From NCBI GenBank assembly GCA_027490265.1, contig JAIXYL010000140.1, positions 1-33,647 on the forward strand: DNA of 33,647 nucleotides, read 5' to 3'. The notes beneath the pieces are model-generated. The model ran no database searches. It had not been told where the DNA came from and was given only the letters and a program-made list of their open reading frames with translations. Positions 1 through 7,541 of the stretch are shown in pieces. The translations under genes were made by a program, and so were the position numbers. This DNA is from Sediminibacterium sp. GTDB taxonomy: Bacteria > Bacteroidota > Bacteroidia > Chitinophagales > Chitinophagaceae. How positions within the stretch are numbered: position 1 is the stretch's first letter; every line of letters starts with the position of its first letter.

Positions 1-540
1 ATTAAAAATTACACCGAGCATATCAATTTAGTAGCAGATGCGGGATACAAAAACCTGATTTGTTTTAGTGGCAACCGCAATGGGATGGACGATATGGTTG
101 GCTTAAAGCATGCTGCGGACGGATTAAAAAAAATCATGGCTTTAGCTGAAAAAAAAGGGGTGGTTATTATTATGGAACTCTTTAACAGCAAAGTAGATCA
201 TAAAGATTATATGTGTGACACCACTAAATGGGGTGTTGAACTTTGCAAAGCCATTGGGTCTGAGCACTTCAAGTTACTCTATGATATTTACCATATGCAA
301 ATTAATGAGGGAGATGTCATTAGAACATTAACGAACAACGCGGCATATATTGGCCATTATCATACAGCAGGCGTACCTGGCAGACACGAGATTGATGAGA
401 CCCAAGAATTGTATTACCCTGCAATTATGAAAGCCATTGTGGCGACTGGTTATAAAGGCTATGTAGCACAAGAATTTATACCGGTATCAAAGGATAAAAT
501 TGGCTCACTTAAAAAAGCAATTGAAATCTGCGACATTTAA
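1..540 (+). CDS. Hydroxypyruvate isomerase-like TIM-barrel protein, 5' end missing
   Basis: The reading frame is open from base 1, so the start lies outside the window; 179 C-terminal residues are visible. The sequence reads as the xylose-isomerase-like TIM-barrel superfamily, closest by eye to the hydroxypyruvate isomerase (Hyi) branch. Metal/catalytic positions typical of the fold are present in order: Glu in MELFNSK, Asp in LYDIYHMQ, His in GHYHTAGVPGRHEID and Glu in the C-terminal AQEF. Family members isomerise or epimerise small keto acids or sugars in the cytoplasm. It lies 39 bases upstream of the GMC dehydrogenase on the same strand and is probably co-transcribed with it, which suggests a role in handling an oxidised sugar. 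The exact substrate cannot be read from the sequence; a 3-keto-sugar or hydroxypyruvate are both possible. No signal peptide can be assessed because the N-terminus is missing. Confidence 0.85.
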   Translation: MKNYTEHINLVADAGYKNLICFSGNRNGMDDMVGLKHAADGLKKIMALAEKKGVVIIMELFNSKVDHKDYMCDTTKWGVELCKAIGSEHFKLLYDIYHMQINEGDVIRTLTNNAAYIGHYHTAGVPGRHEIDETQELYYPAIMKAIVATGYKGYVAQEFIPVSKDKIGSLKKAIEICDI

Positions 541-579
541 TTTTTTATATCATCATCTAACAACGCTTAAACCTCTAAC

Positions 580-2259
580 ATGGCTGAACAAAATTTTGAC
601 GCGATTGTGATAGGCTCTGGCATCAGCGGCGGCTGGGCTGCTAAAGAGCTTACAGAAAAAGGCTTAAAGGTATTAATGCTCGAAAGAGGCCGTAACATTG
701 AACACGTAAAGGATTACGTGAATGCCAATAAAGAAGCCTGGGATTATCCGCACCACGGAAGAAAGACGCAGGAAATGATTGCCCAGAATCCTGTATTAGA
801 TCGTGACTATCCTTTAAACGAACAAACCTATGGCATGTGGGTGAAGGATACAGAGAGCCCTTATGTTGAAGTGAAACGTTATGATTGGTTCAGAGGCTAC
901 CATGTAGGTGGACGCTCTTTGTTATGGGGTCGCCAAAGTTACCGTTGGAGCGATTTAGATTTTGAAGCCAATGCCAAAGACGGGATTGCGGTTGATTGGC
1001 CAGTTCGTTATAAAGACATTGCCCCTTGGTATGATTATGTAGAAACATTTGCAGGAATCAGTGGAAATAGAGATGGACTTGATGTATTACCTGACGGTCA
1101 GTTTTTACCACCGATGGAAATGACCTGTGTTGAAAAAGATGTTGCCAAGCGTTTAAAAGAATACTATAAAGGTCAACGCGCGATGATCATTGGTCGTACG
1201 GCCAATTTGACCAAAGAGCTAGAAGGCAGATCTGCTTGTCAGTTCAGAAATAAATGTTGGTTAGGATGTCCGTTCGGTGCTTATTTCAGCACACAGAGTT
1301 CTACCTTACCTGCAGCAATGAAAACAGGAAACCTTACTTTAAGACCTTGGAGCATTGTTACAAAAATATTGTACGATAAAGATTCTAAAAAAGCCACAGG
1401 GGTTGAAGTATTAGATGCTGAAACCAATAAGACTTATGAATACAAGGCTAAAATCATTTTCTTAAATGCGTCTTCACTTAATTCTGCATGGATCTTGATG
1501 AATTCTGCCACAGATGTTTGGGAAGGTGGATTGGGCAGCAGCAGTGGTGAATTGGGCCATAATATTATGGACCACCATTTAGGCGTTGGTGCTGGAGGTA
1601 AAGTGGAAGGCTATGAAGACAAATACACATTTGGTAGAAGAGCCAATGGTATTTATATTCCGCGCTATCAGAATGTTGGCAGCGATAAGCGTGACTATTT
1701 AAGAGGCTTTGGTTACCAAGGCGGCGGCAGCAGAGGTGGCTGGGGCAGTAATGTGGCTGAGTTTACTATTGGTGCAGACTTTAAAGAAGCCATTTCTGAA
1801 CCAGGTGGTTGGAGTATGGGTATGATGGGCTTCGGGGAAGTGTTACCTGATCATAAAAACTTTGCCACACTAGACAAAACAGTAAAAGACAAATGGGGTT
1901 TGAATGTTTTGAAGATAGACGCCGAGTTAAAAGAGAATGAGCTTAAAATGCGCAAAGACATGCAAGCCGATGCCATTGAAATGCTTACCAATGCTGGGGT
2001 TAAAGATGTAAAGGGGTATGATGCAAATGGTGTACTCGGACGTGGTATTCATGAAATGGGTACTGCCAGAATGGGTGCTGATCCAAAAACATCTGTGGTA
2101 AATAAATACAACCAAATCTGGGATGCCCCCAATGTATTTGTAACCGACGGATCGTTCATGACATCATCAGCCTGTGTTAATCCATCATTGACCTATATGG
2201 CTTTCACCGCAAGAGCAGCCGACTATGCTGTGAGCGAATTGAAAAAAGGAAATTTATAA
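580..2259 (+). CDS. GMC-family FAD-dependent sugar/polyol dehydrogenase, large subunit
   Basis: 559 residues, full length for the family. The N-terminus carries a FAD-binding Rossmann motif (VIGSGISGG, about residues 11-19) followed by an acidic LERG. The C-terminus has the GMC signature HEMGTARMG with the likely catalytic His491, and Asn534 in VNPSLTYMAF as its partner. Cysteines at 220, 226 and 230 (CX5CX3C, followed by PFGA) match the spacing I recall for the [3Fe-4S] motif of bacterial FAD glucose dehydrogenases. It has no signal peptide of its own, but the next gene, 19 bases downstream, encodes a subunit-3 protein with a twin-arginine signal, so the pair may be exported folded together. 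By family it oxidises a sugar, sugar acid or glycoside hydroxyl (gluconate 2- or glucoside 3-dehydrogenase type) and passes electrons to a cytochrome. The substrate is unknown, and no cytochrome gene is visible in the window. Confidence 0.92.
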   Translation: MAEQNFDAIVIGSGISGGWAAKELTEKGLKVLMLERGRNIEHVKDYVNANKEAWDYPHHGRKTQEMIAQNPVLDRDYPLNEQTYGMWVKDTESPYVEVKRYDWFRGYHVGGRSLLWGRQSYRWSDLDFEANAKDGIAVDWPVRYKDIAPWYDYVETFAGISGNRDGLDVLPDGQFLPPMEMTCVEKDVAKRLKEYYKGQRAMIIGRTANLTKELEGRSACQFRNKCWLGCPFGAYFSTQSSTLPAAMKTGNLTLRPWSIVTKILYDKDSKKATGVEVLDAETNKTYEYKAKIIFLNASSLNSAWILMNSATDVWEGGLGSSSGELGHNIMDHHLGVGAGGKVEGYEDKYTFGRRANGIYIPRYQNVGSDKRDYLRGFGYQGGGSRGGWGSNVAEFTIGADFKEAISEPGGWSMGMMGFGEVLPDHKNFATLDKTVKDKWGLNVLKIDAELKENELKMRKDMQADAIEMLTNAGVKDVKGYDANGVLGRGIHEMGTARMGADPKTSVVNKYNQIWDAPNVFVTDGSFMTSSACVNPSLTYMAFTARAADYAVSELKKGNL

Positions 2260-2278
2260 ATCATTAAATGCATTAATC

Positions 2279-2848
2279 ATGATGAATAGAAGAGAAGCAT
2301 TATCCAGCGTTGCCCTTTTATTGGGAGGCACCATCTTGGGTTCTCAAGCATTTTTGTCTGGTTGTAAATCAACGGCAGGTGGTGCGGTTGCTTTTACGCC
2401 AGAAGACATTGCTTTTTTAAATGAAGTAGCTGAAACCATATTGCCAAAAACCAATACACCTGGGGCCAAAGAAGCCAATGTAGGTGAGTTTATGACGGTT
2501 ATTGTAAAAGATTGCTACAAGCCTGAAGAAGCCAAAGTATTCATGGAAGGTATGGCTGCACTTCAGTTTAAAGATGCCAAAGCTAAAATCGGCAAATCCT
2601 TTATGGAAGCCAGTCCTGAAGAACGCACCAAGCTCTTAATAGAATTAGATGCGGAAGCCAAAGCTTTTCAGGAAAAGAAAAAGCCTGAAGAGATGCCACA
2701 TTATTTCCGCATGATGAAAGAATTAACCTTATGGGGTTTCTTCACTTCTGAAGTGGGCGCTACCAAAGTATTGCGTTATGTGGCTGTACCAGGTAAGTTT
2801 GAAGGATGTGTTGATTATAAAAAAGGCGATAAAGCTTGGGCAACCTAG
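2279..2848 (+). CDS. Gluconate 2-dehydrogenase subunit 3 family protein, twin-arginine lipoprotein signal
   Basis: 189 residues. It begins with a short twin-arginine type signal (NRREAL, Arg4-Arg5), a hydrophobic stretch and a lipobox ending at Cys29 (LSGC), so the mature protein is probably a membrane-anchored lipoprotein in the periplasm. The body (FTPEDIAFLNEVAETILP...TPGAKEANVGEF) is the typical opening of the gluconate 2-dehydrogenase subunit 3 family. In this family the small subunit binds the flavin GMC subunit and supplies the export signal for it. Its position directly after the signal-less GMC gene fits that role. Two adjacent ATG codons (2279 and 2282) could both serve as the start; the first is used here. 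It has no catalytic motif of its own. Confidence 0.9.
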   Translation: MMNRREALSSVALLLGGTILGSQAFLSGCKSTAGGAVAFTPEDIAFLNEVAETILPKTNTPGAKEANVGEFMTVIVKDCYKPEEAKVFMEGMAALQFKDAKAKIGKSFMEASPEERTKLLIELDAEAKAFQEKKKPEEMPHYFRMMKELTLWGFFTSEVGATKVLRYVAVPGKFEGCVDYKKGDKAWAT

Positions 2849-2910
2849 TAGTATGGCCTACTGGCATAGGATTTGTTTCTATCAGCTTTATTGACAACTA
2901 AAATATTTGT

Positions 2911-3780
2911 ATGCGTAACAATAGAAGAGACTTTTTAAAAACAGCCGGCTTGGCTGCTGCAGGGTTAAGTTTACCATTTGCTGGTCAATCTAATTTCTTG
3001 GCCAATTTTGGAGAAACCAAAAAATTGCCTGCATTTGGTTTGCAATTATGGACCGTGAAAGAAGACATGATGAAAGATGCCAAAGGCACTTTAGCAAAAT
3101 TGTCTTCTTATGGCTACAAACAAATTGAAAGCTTTGAAGGACCCAAAGGTTTTTTCTGGGGTTGGAAGAATACAGAGTTTAAAAAATACATGGATGATTT
3201 AGGTATGAGCCTAGTATCTTCTCACTGCAATAACACTGTAGACTTTGAACGCAAAGCTGCTGAAGCTGCTGAAGTGGGTGTTAAGTATTTAATCTGTCCT
3301 TATAAAGGCGCACAAAAATCAATTGACGATTTCAAACGCTTCAACGATGAGTTTAATAAGAGCGGCGCAATTTGCAATAAAAACGGCATTCGTTTCGCCT
3401 ATCACAATCACGATTATTCATTTAAAGTGATTGATGGGCAAGTGCCACAAACCGTCATGATGGAAGGAACAGATGCCGGTCTTGTAGATTTTGAAATGGA
3501 TATTTATTGGGTAGTAGCTGCCAATGAAGATCCAATTGCTTGGGCTAAGAAATATCCCAATCGCTTTAGACTTTGTCATGTAAAAGACCAAACCAAAACA
3601 GCCAAAGGGATTGAGTCTTGTCAAATTGGTAAAGGCAATATTGATTTCAAAAAGATCTTAGGCCAGTTAAAAAAACATGGAATGCAACATCATATTGTTG
3701 AGCAAGAAGCTTTCACAGGCACCAATCCATTAGAAAGTGCTGAAAAAAATGCGGCTTACATGAAAGATTTCTCGATTTAA
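2911..3780 (+). CDS. Exported sugar phosphate isomerase/epimerase-like TIM-barrel protein (Tat signal)
   Basis: 289 residues. The N-terminus NRRDFLKTAGLAAAG is a classical twin-arginine signal, so the protein should be exported folded to the periplasm. The rest is a xylose-isomerase-like TIM barrel with expected metal/acid positions: His residues in YHNHDYSF, Asp in FEMDIYW, His in RLCHVKDQ and Glu in VEQEAF. It follows the GMC/subunit 3 pair on the same strand after a 62-base gap. A periplasmic epimerase or lyase next to a periplasmic sugar dehydrogenase suggests it acts on the oxidised product, for example a 3-keto-sugar or keto-glycoside; that is inference. It belongs to the same superfamily as the partial gene at the left edge, but that one acts in an unknown compartment. 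The gene ends before a strong bidirectional terminator. Confidence 0.87.
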   Translation: MRNNRRDFLKTAGLAAAGLSLPFAGQSNFLANFGETKKLPAFGLQLWTVKEDMMKDAKGTLAKLSSYGYKQIESFEGPKGFFWGWKNTEFKKYMDDLGMSLVSSHCNNTVDFERKAAEAAEVGVKYLICPYKGAQKSIDDFKRFNDEFNKSGAICNKNGIRFAYHNHDYSFKVIDGQVPQTVMMEGTDAGLVDFEMDIYWVVAANEDPIAWAKKYPNRFRLCHVKDQTKTAKGIESCQIGKGNIDFKKILGQLKKHGMQHHIVEQEAFTGTNPLESAEKNAAYMKDFSI

Positions 3781-3810
3781 TTTTTACTGCTGCAAAGCAC
3801 CATATTACAA

Positions 3811-3843
3811 AAAGGGTTAGCATGAAAATGCTAGCCCTTTTTT
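3811..3843. terminator. Bidirectional intrinsic terminator
   Basis: A 13-base stem (3811-3823 with 3828-3840, one G-T wobble) closes on a GAAA loop and is followed by a run of T on the plus strand. The minus strand also ends in a T-run. It terminates the TIM-barrel gene at 3780. Its right arm overlaps the last codons and stop of the convergent lipoprotein gene, whose stop is at 3831. Confidence 0.8.
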
Positions 3844-4541
3844 CGTAGGAGCGGTAAAACATTATAAGTGGCTTCAAGAGATCGATCGGCTTTATTGAAG
3901 CGTTTTTTTACTGGTATTTTAGCACCTAATGGTAAGCCCCAAGTTTGGTTAAAATCATAATTGATTAAATGCAGATTCACTTTTTCTGGGTAATTCTTTA
4001 AGATTTTTTCTATTTCTGTTAAGTCCCATTTGTAAAGGGCTTTGTATAAATATGTATTCCAAGGAAATAAGATGGTGAATTTGGCTTTTTTAAATTCCTC
4101 TGGCTGAAATGGTGCGCCTATGAAAGAATGAATGCTATTTAATTTGGTGGTTAAAGCGGTTGTGGTTTGTTCCACAGGTGTATAATATTGTTTTAGTGAG
4201 TCGTTGTTTTTAGCATGGTGTAAAAAACGAAAGGGATCTTGGTCTCCATCTTTTGCTTGCCACTCTACACCGGACTCGTCAAAAAATTGGTTGTAAGTGA
4301 ATTCACTTGGGAACTTATTGATTAATGTATCAAAAGGAAGTTTGGGATAATACCAATGTGGACCAAAATGAATTTGTTGTTGTTGGATAAATTTTTCAAT
4401 TGTAGCAATGTTTTCTACTTTGGCTGTTTTGGCTCCAGATAATTGATAGATGGCTTGCCCACAACCACTGCTGAGTAAAACCATACAAGCCAAGAAAATC
4501 CAATACAGTTGCAATTTTTTTGCGCTTAATTTTTCCCTCAT
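3831..4541 (-). CDS. Unrecognised lipoprotein
   Basis: 236 residues with no family that I recognise. The N-terminus has basic residues, a hydrophobic segment and a lipobox with Cys at about residue 27 (LLSSGC), so it is probably a secreted lipoprotein. The mature part is rich in aromatic and charged residues and contains no CxxC, catalytic triad or obvious repeat. A stretch near the C-terminus (KFTILFPWNTYL...LINYDF) has an alternating strand/helix look that could be a degenerate thioredoxin-like or TlpA-like fold, but this is weak. It is a single-gene unit bracketed by a terminator on each side. The stop codon lies inside the downstream terminator stem. Confidence 0.75.
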   Translation of the reverse strand: MREKLSAKKLQLYWIFLACMVLLSSGCGQAIYQLSGAKTAKVENIATIEKFIQQQQIHFGPHWYYPKLPFDTLINKFPSEFTYNQFFDESGVEWQAKDGDQDPFRFLHHAKNNDSLKQYYTPVEQTTTALTTKLNSIHSFIGAPFQPEEFKKAKFTILFPWNTYLYKALYKWDLTEIEKILKNYPEKVNLHLINYDFNQTWGLPLGAKIPVKKRFNKADRSLEATYNVLPLLRKKG

Positions 4542-4552
4542 GATATAAAATT

Positions 4553-4588
4553 ATAAACCCACTTTGTTAAAGTACAAAGTGGGTTTAT
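4553..4588 (-). terminator. Intrinsic terminator after the Gfo/Idh/MocA gene
   Basis: A perfect 14-base inverted repeat (4553-4566 with 4575-4588, core AAACCCACTTTG) surrounds an 8-base loop. It lies 20 bases past the stop of the minus-strand oxidoreductase and just upstream of the lipoprotein start. The following minus-strand sequence is AT-rich but has only a short T-run, so termination strength is uncertain. Confidence 0.65.
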
Positions 4589-4608
4589 GCTTGTTAGGTA
4601 TACGATTA

Positions 4609-6069
4609 TTAGAAACTTCTGTATTCCTTTTTCACGAACTGATTGGCTTCATCAAAGTTGGTGATTTTCATATTGGGTCCATCCCATAATAACTTGATAT
4701 TTCTACCTGGGTAAGTCACTCTTCCATTAGAGGCTTTCTTTTGAATATCAAAACTGCGGATGGCTAAGTTACCCATCAATACACTTTCAGTTAAAGGTCC
4801 AGCGATGTCAAAATTTGAACTCAATTCTTTGGCAGCTGCTGAACCATATCCTGCAATAGCAGCTTCTACCCATGCTGCGTAGTGGCCATTATCGCCCTTG
4901 GGTACACGCTTAATGGTTTGCGGAACACCGTCGTATTCTTTGCTTTTGCTGGTTGGTAATAAATTAGGCAATGCACCATAAGTGCCACAAATCATTTTGC
5001 CCTTCGTGCCTTCAAAAATGGCGCCGTTACCGCCATCGCCCATCATTTCATTAGGTCCTAATTCTTCTGGACGTGCGGGTTGTATGCCACCATCCATCCA
5101 ATGTAGTTTTACATCTGGCTTTCCGTTTTGTCCTTTGAAGGTTAAAATAATATGTGATGCAGTTGGGCAACTTTCTGGATAATAAGCACGGGTCCATGGT
5201 TGAAGATATCTGGTTGCCACGCTGCATTCAGCAGAAACAGGGTAGCCCAATCCTAATACAGCAAATGCTGGTGCCATGATATGACAAGCCATATCGCCTA
5301 ATGCGCCGGTACCGTAATCCCACCAGCCTCTCCAGTTAAATGGTAATAAGCCATCTACATAGTCTTTATTTGGAGCAACCCCTTGCCAAAGGTTCCAATC
5401 TAGGCCTTCTGGAACAGTGCCTTTTGTGGTTGGCCAACCTACACCTTGAGGCCATACTGGTCGATCGGTATAACAATAAATGGTATGTACATCTCCAATT
5501 AAGCCAGCATTATACCAGTCTATTAATTTTCTTACACCATCGCCACTGGCACCTTGGTTACCCATTTGGGTGACCACTTTGTATTTATGTGCCGCTTCAG
5601 TTAAGGTTCTGGCTTCAGAAATATTATGCGACAATGGTTTTTGAATGTAAACATGTTTGTTCAATTGCATAGCTGCCAAGCCTTGTATGGCATGCATATG
5701 ATCCGGTGTTGATACCGATACTGCATCAAAATATTTGTGCTCTTTGTCGAGCATTTCTCTATAGTCTTTGTAGTACTTGGCTTTGGGATAACGCTCTCTA
5801 CTTTTCTTGGATTGTCGATCATCTACATCACACAAAAAAGCAATATCGGCTTTGCCACTATTGTAAAAACTCCATAAATCACTTTCTCCCTTGCCGCCTG
5901 CACCAATTCCGGCAATTTGGAGTTTATCACTAGGTGCAACGAACCCACGTCCTAATACATGACGAGGAACAATGTAAAACCCTGCTGCAGCAAGGCCCGC
6001 GTTACGGAGAAAGGATCTCCTGGATGATCCGGCATTGGATTGATTTTCCGGATTTTTTTTCTTGTTCAT
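4609..6069 (-). CDS. Exported Gfo/Idh/MocA-family oxidoreductase (Tat signal)
   Basis: About 486 residues from the ATG at 6069. A TTG nine bases further upstream (6078) is in frame but less likely. The N-terminus carries a twin-arginine signal (SSRRSFLRNAGLAAAG, Arg17-Arg18), then an NAD(P)-binding Rossmann motif (GIGAGGKGESD). The usual EKP motif of the family reads QKP here (Q143-K144-P145), keeping the catalytic-type Lys. The C-terminal domain with WWDYGTGALGDMACHI is typical of the long exported Gfo/Idh/MocA proteins common in Bacteroidota. These bind their cofactor tightly and redox-process sugars or glycosides in the periplasm. It faces the aldehyde dehydrogenase divergently and probably works on substrates related to the upstream sugar dehydrogenase cluster (inference). 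Confidence 0.9.
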   Translation of the reverse strand: MNKKKNPENQSNAGSSRRSFLRNAGLAAAGFYIVPRHVLGRGFVAPSDKLQIAGIGAGGKGESDLWSFYNSGKADIAFLCDVDDRQSKKSRERYPKAKYYKDYREMLDKEHKYFDAVSVSTPDHMHAIQGLAAMQLNKHVYIQKPLSHNISEARTLTEAAHKYKVVTQMGNQGASGDGVRKLIDWYNAGLIGDVHTIYCYTDRPVWPQGVGWPTTKGTVPEGLDWNLWQGVAPNKDYVDGLLPFNWRGWWDYGTGALGDMACHIMAPAFAVLGLGYPVSAECSVATRYLQPWTRAYYPESCPTASHIILTFKGQNGKPDVKLHWMDGGIQPARPEELGPNEMMGDGGNGAIFEGTKGKMICGTYGALPNLLPTSKSKEYDGVPQTIKRVPKGDNGHYAAWVEAAIAGYGSAAAKELSSNFDIAGPLTESVLMGNLAIRSFDIQKKASNGRVTYPGRNIKLLWDGPNMKITNFDEANQFVKKEYRSF

Positions 6070-6073
6070 ATGG

Positions 6074-6130
6074 ATCAATTATAGGTATGAATATAATGAT
6101 TTAACTAACTTGTTCATCTAAATAATTGAT
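6074..6130. promoter_or_regulatory. Divergent intergenic inverted repeat between oxidoreductase and aldehyde dehydrogenase
   Basis: The 63 bases between two divergent start codons are AT-rich. They contain the same 9-mer ATAATTGAT in inverted orientation (arms 6074-6082 and 6122-6130), each arm ending 2-4 bases before an ATG. It could be an operator or a shared leader element. Chance is possible because the region is AT-rich. Confidence 0.35.
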
Positions 6131-6132
6131 GA

Positions 6133-7509
6133 ATGCAAGCGCTTATAGATCAACTTCAACAACAACGCCGTTTTTTTGAATCGGGTGCAACCAGACCTTA
6201 TGCATTTCGGAAGCAACAATTGCTTGCTTTAAAACAAGCCGTTGCTGAACACGAATCGGCCATTTACGATGCTTTGTATGCAGACTTGCATAAGAGCAAA
6301 GAAGAGTGTTGGGTAACTGAGAATGGATTTTTTATGGCTGAATTAAAAGATACTTTGGCCAATTTAAAATCTTGGATGGCGCCTGAAGCTGTGCCAACCA
6401 ATTTGTTGAATCTTCCATCCAGTTCTTCAGTAATGCGCGAGCCCTTGGGTGTGGTCTTAATTATTGGTCCATGGAATTATCCTTTTCAATTATTGTTTAC
6501 CCCTTTATTGGGCGCCCTTGCAGCTGGGAACACGGTTGTATTAAAACCCAGCGAGTTTGCTCCCGCCACTGCGGCCATTATGGAAAAAATCATCACGGCT
6601 GTATTTCCACCTGAACAAGTATTGTATGTTCCTGGTGATGGGGCCACTGTTATTCCTGCCATGATGAACCATTTTACTTTTGACCATGTGTTTTATACGG
6701 GTAGTACAAGCGTTGGTAAGATCATATATAAAATGGCTGCTGAAAAATTGGTGCCTGTTACATTAGAGCTGGGTGGTAAAAGTCCTTGTGTGGTTGAGTC
6801 AGACGCAAATATTATGGTAGCCGCTAAGCGTATTGCCATGCCTAAATATTCTAATGCAGGACAAATGTGCGTGGCACCAGATTATGTATTGGTGCACGAA
6901 TCAAAGCGTGTTCAATTCATTGACGCGCTTAAAAAAGTGGTCCCACAATTTTATGGCCAACAAGCTGCAAATGAAGCTGGGTATGGCAGAATCATTAATG
7001 AAAAACAATTCAATCGAATTGTACAATATTTGTCGGATGGCACTATTGTATATGGGGGCAATTATGATGCGGCTACACTGTATATTGAACCCACTATTCT
7101 AGATGGGGTTTCAATAGATGCCAATATTATGCGCGACGAAATCTTTGGTCCTATTTTACCCATCCTTAGTTTTAACACGATGGATGAAGCCAAAGCCATT
7201 ATTGCAAAAAATCCAAACCCATTGGCTTTTTATGTTTTCACTGGAAGCTCCGCAAAAGAAAAAGCTTGGCTGGAAGCGGTACCTGCTGGTGGTGCCTGTG
7301 TAAATACAGCTACCCTTCATTTGACCAATCCTCATTTGCCTTTTGGTGGAAGAGGTTTCAGCGGAACTGGTGCGTATCATGGCAAATACAGTTTTGACAC
7401 ATTCAGTCATAAAAAAGCTGTGATGAAAACACCTACTTGGTTTGATCCTGCATTAAAGTATCCACCGTTTACGGGTAAATTGAACCTATTAAAATGGTTG
7501 GTGGGTTAA
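6133..7509 (+). CDS. Aldehyde dehydrogenase, class 3-like
   Basis: 458 residues, the length of the short ALDH3-type NAD(P)-dependent aldehyde dehydrogenases rather than the ~490-residue classes. Motifs include the coenzyme-binding IIGPWNYPFQLL, Glu212 in LELGGKSP (general base) and Cys246 in NAGQMCVAPDY (nucleophile). The C-terminal PFGGRGFSGTGAYHGKYSFDTFSH is typical of fatty/aromatic aldehyde dehydrogenases. It should oxidise medium- or long-chain or aromatic aldehydes to acids in the cytoplasm. A C-terminal hydrophobic anchor is not obvious. The ATG at 6133 gives the family-typical N-terminus and follows the divergent promoter region. The glutathione peroxidase gene follows 32 bases downstream; the two may form a small lipid-peroxide/aldehyde detoxification unit (inference). 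Confidence 0.92.
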   Translation: MQALIDQLQQQRRFFESGATRPYAFRKQQLLALKQAVAEHESAIYDALYADLHKSKEECWVTENGFFMAELKDTLANLKSWMAPEAVPTNLLNLPSSSSVMREPLGVVLIIGPWNYPFQLLFTPLLGALAAGNTVVLKPSEFAPATAAIMEKIITAVFPPEQVLYVPGDGATVIPAMMNHFTFDHVFYTGSTSVGKIIYKMAAEKLVPVTLELGGKSPCVVESDANIMVAAKRIAMPKYSNAGQMCVAPDYVLVHESKRVQFIDALKKVVPQFYGQQAANEAGYGRIINEKQFNRIVQYLSDGTIVYGGNYDAATLYIEPTILDGVSIDANIMRDEIFGPILPILSFNTMDEAKAIIAKNPNPLAFYVFTGSSAKEKAWLEAVPAGGACVNTATLHLTNPHLPFGGRGFSGTGAYHGKYSFDTFSHKKAVMKTPTWFDPALKYPPFTGKLNLLKWLVG

Positions 7510-7541
7510 CCAACACAACTTTTTCTTTTGAATAAACGTAT

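Noticed and set aside
6070..6078. TTG start for the exported oxidoreductase
   Set aside because: An ATG three codons later keeps the full twin-arginine signal and is the simpler choice.
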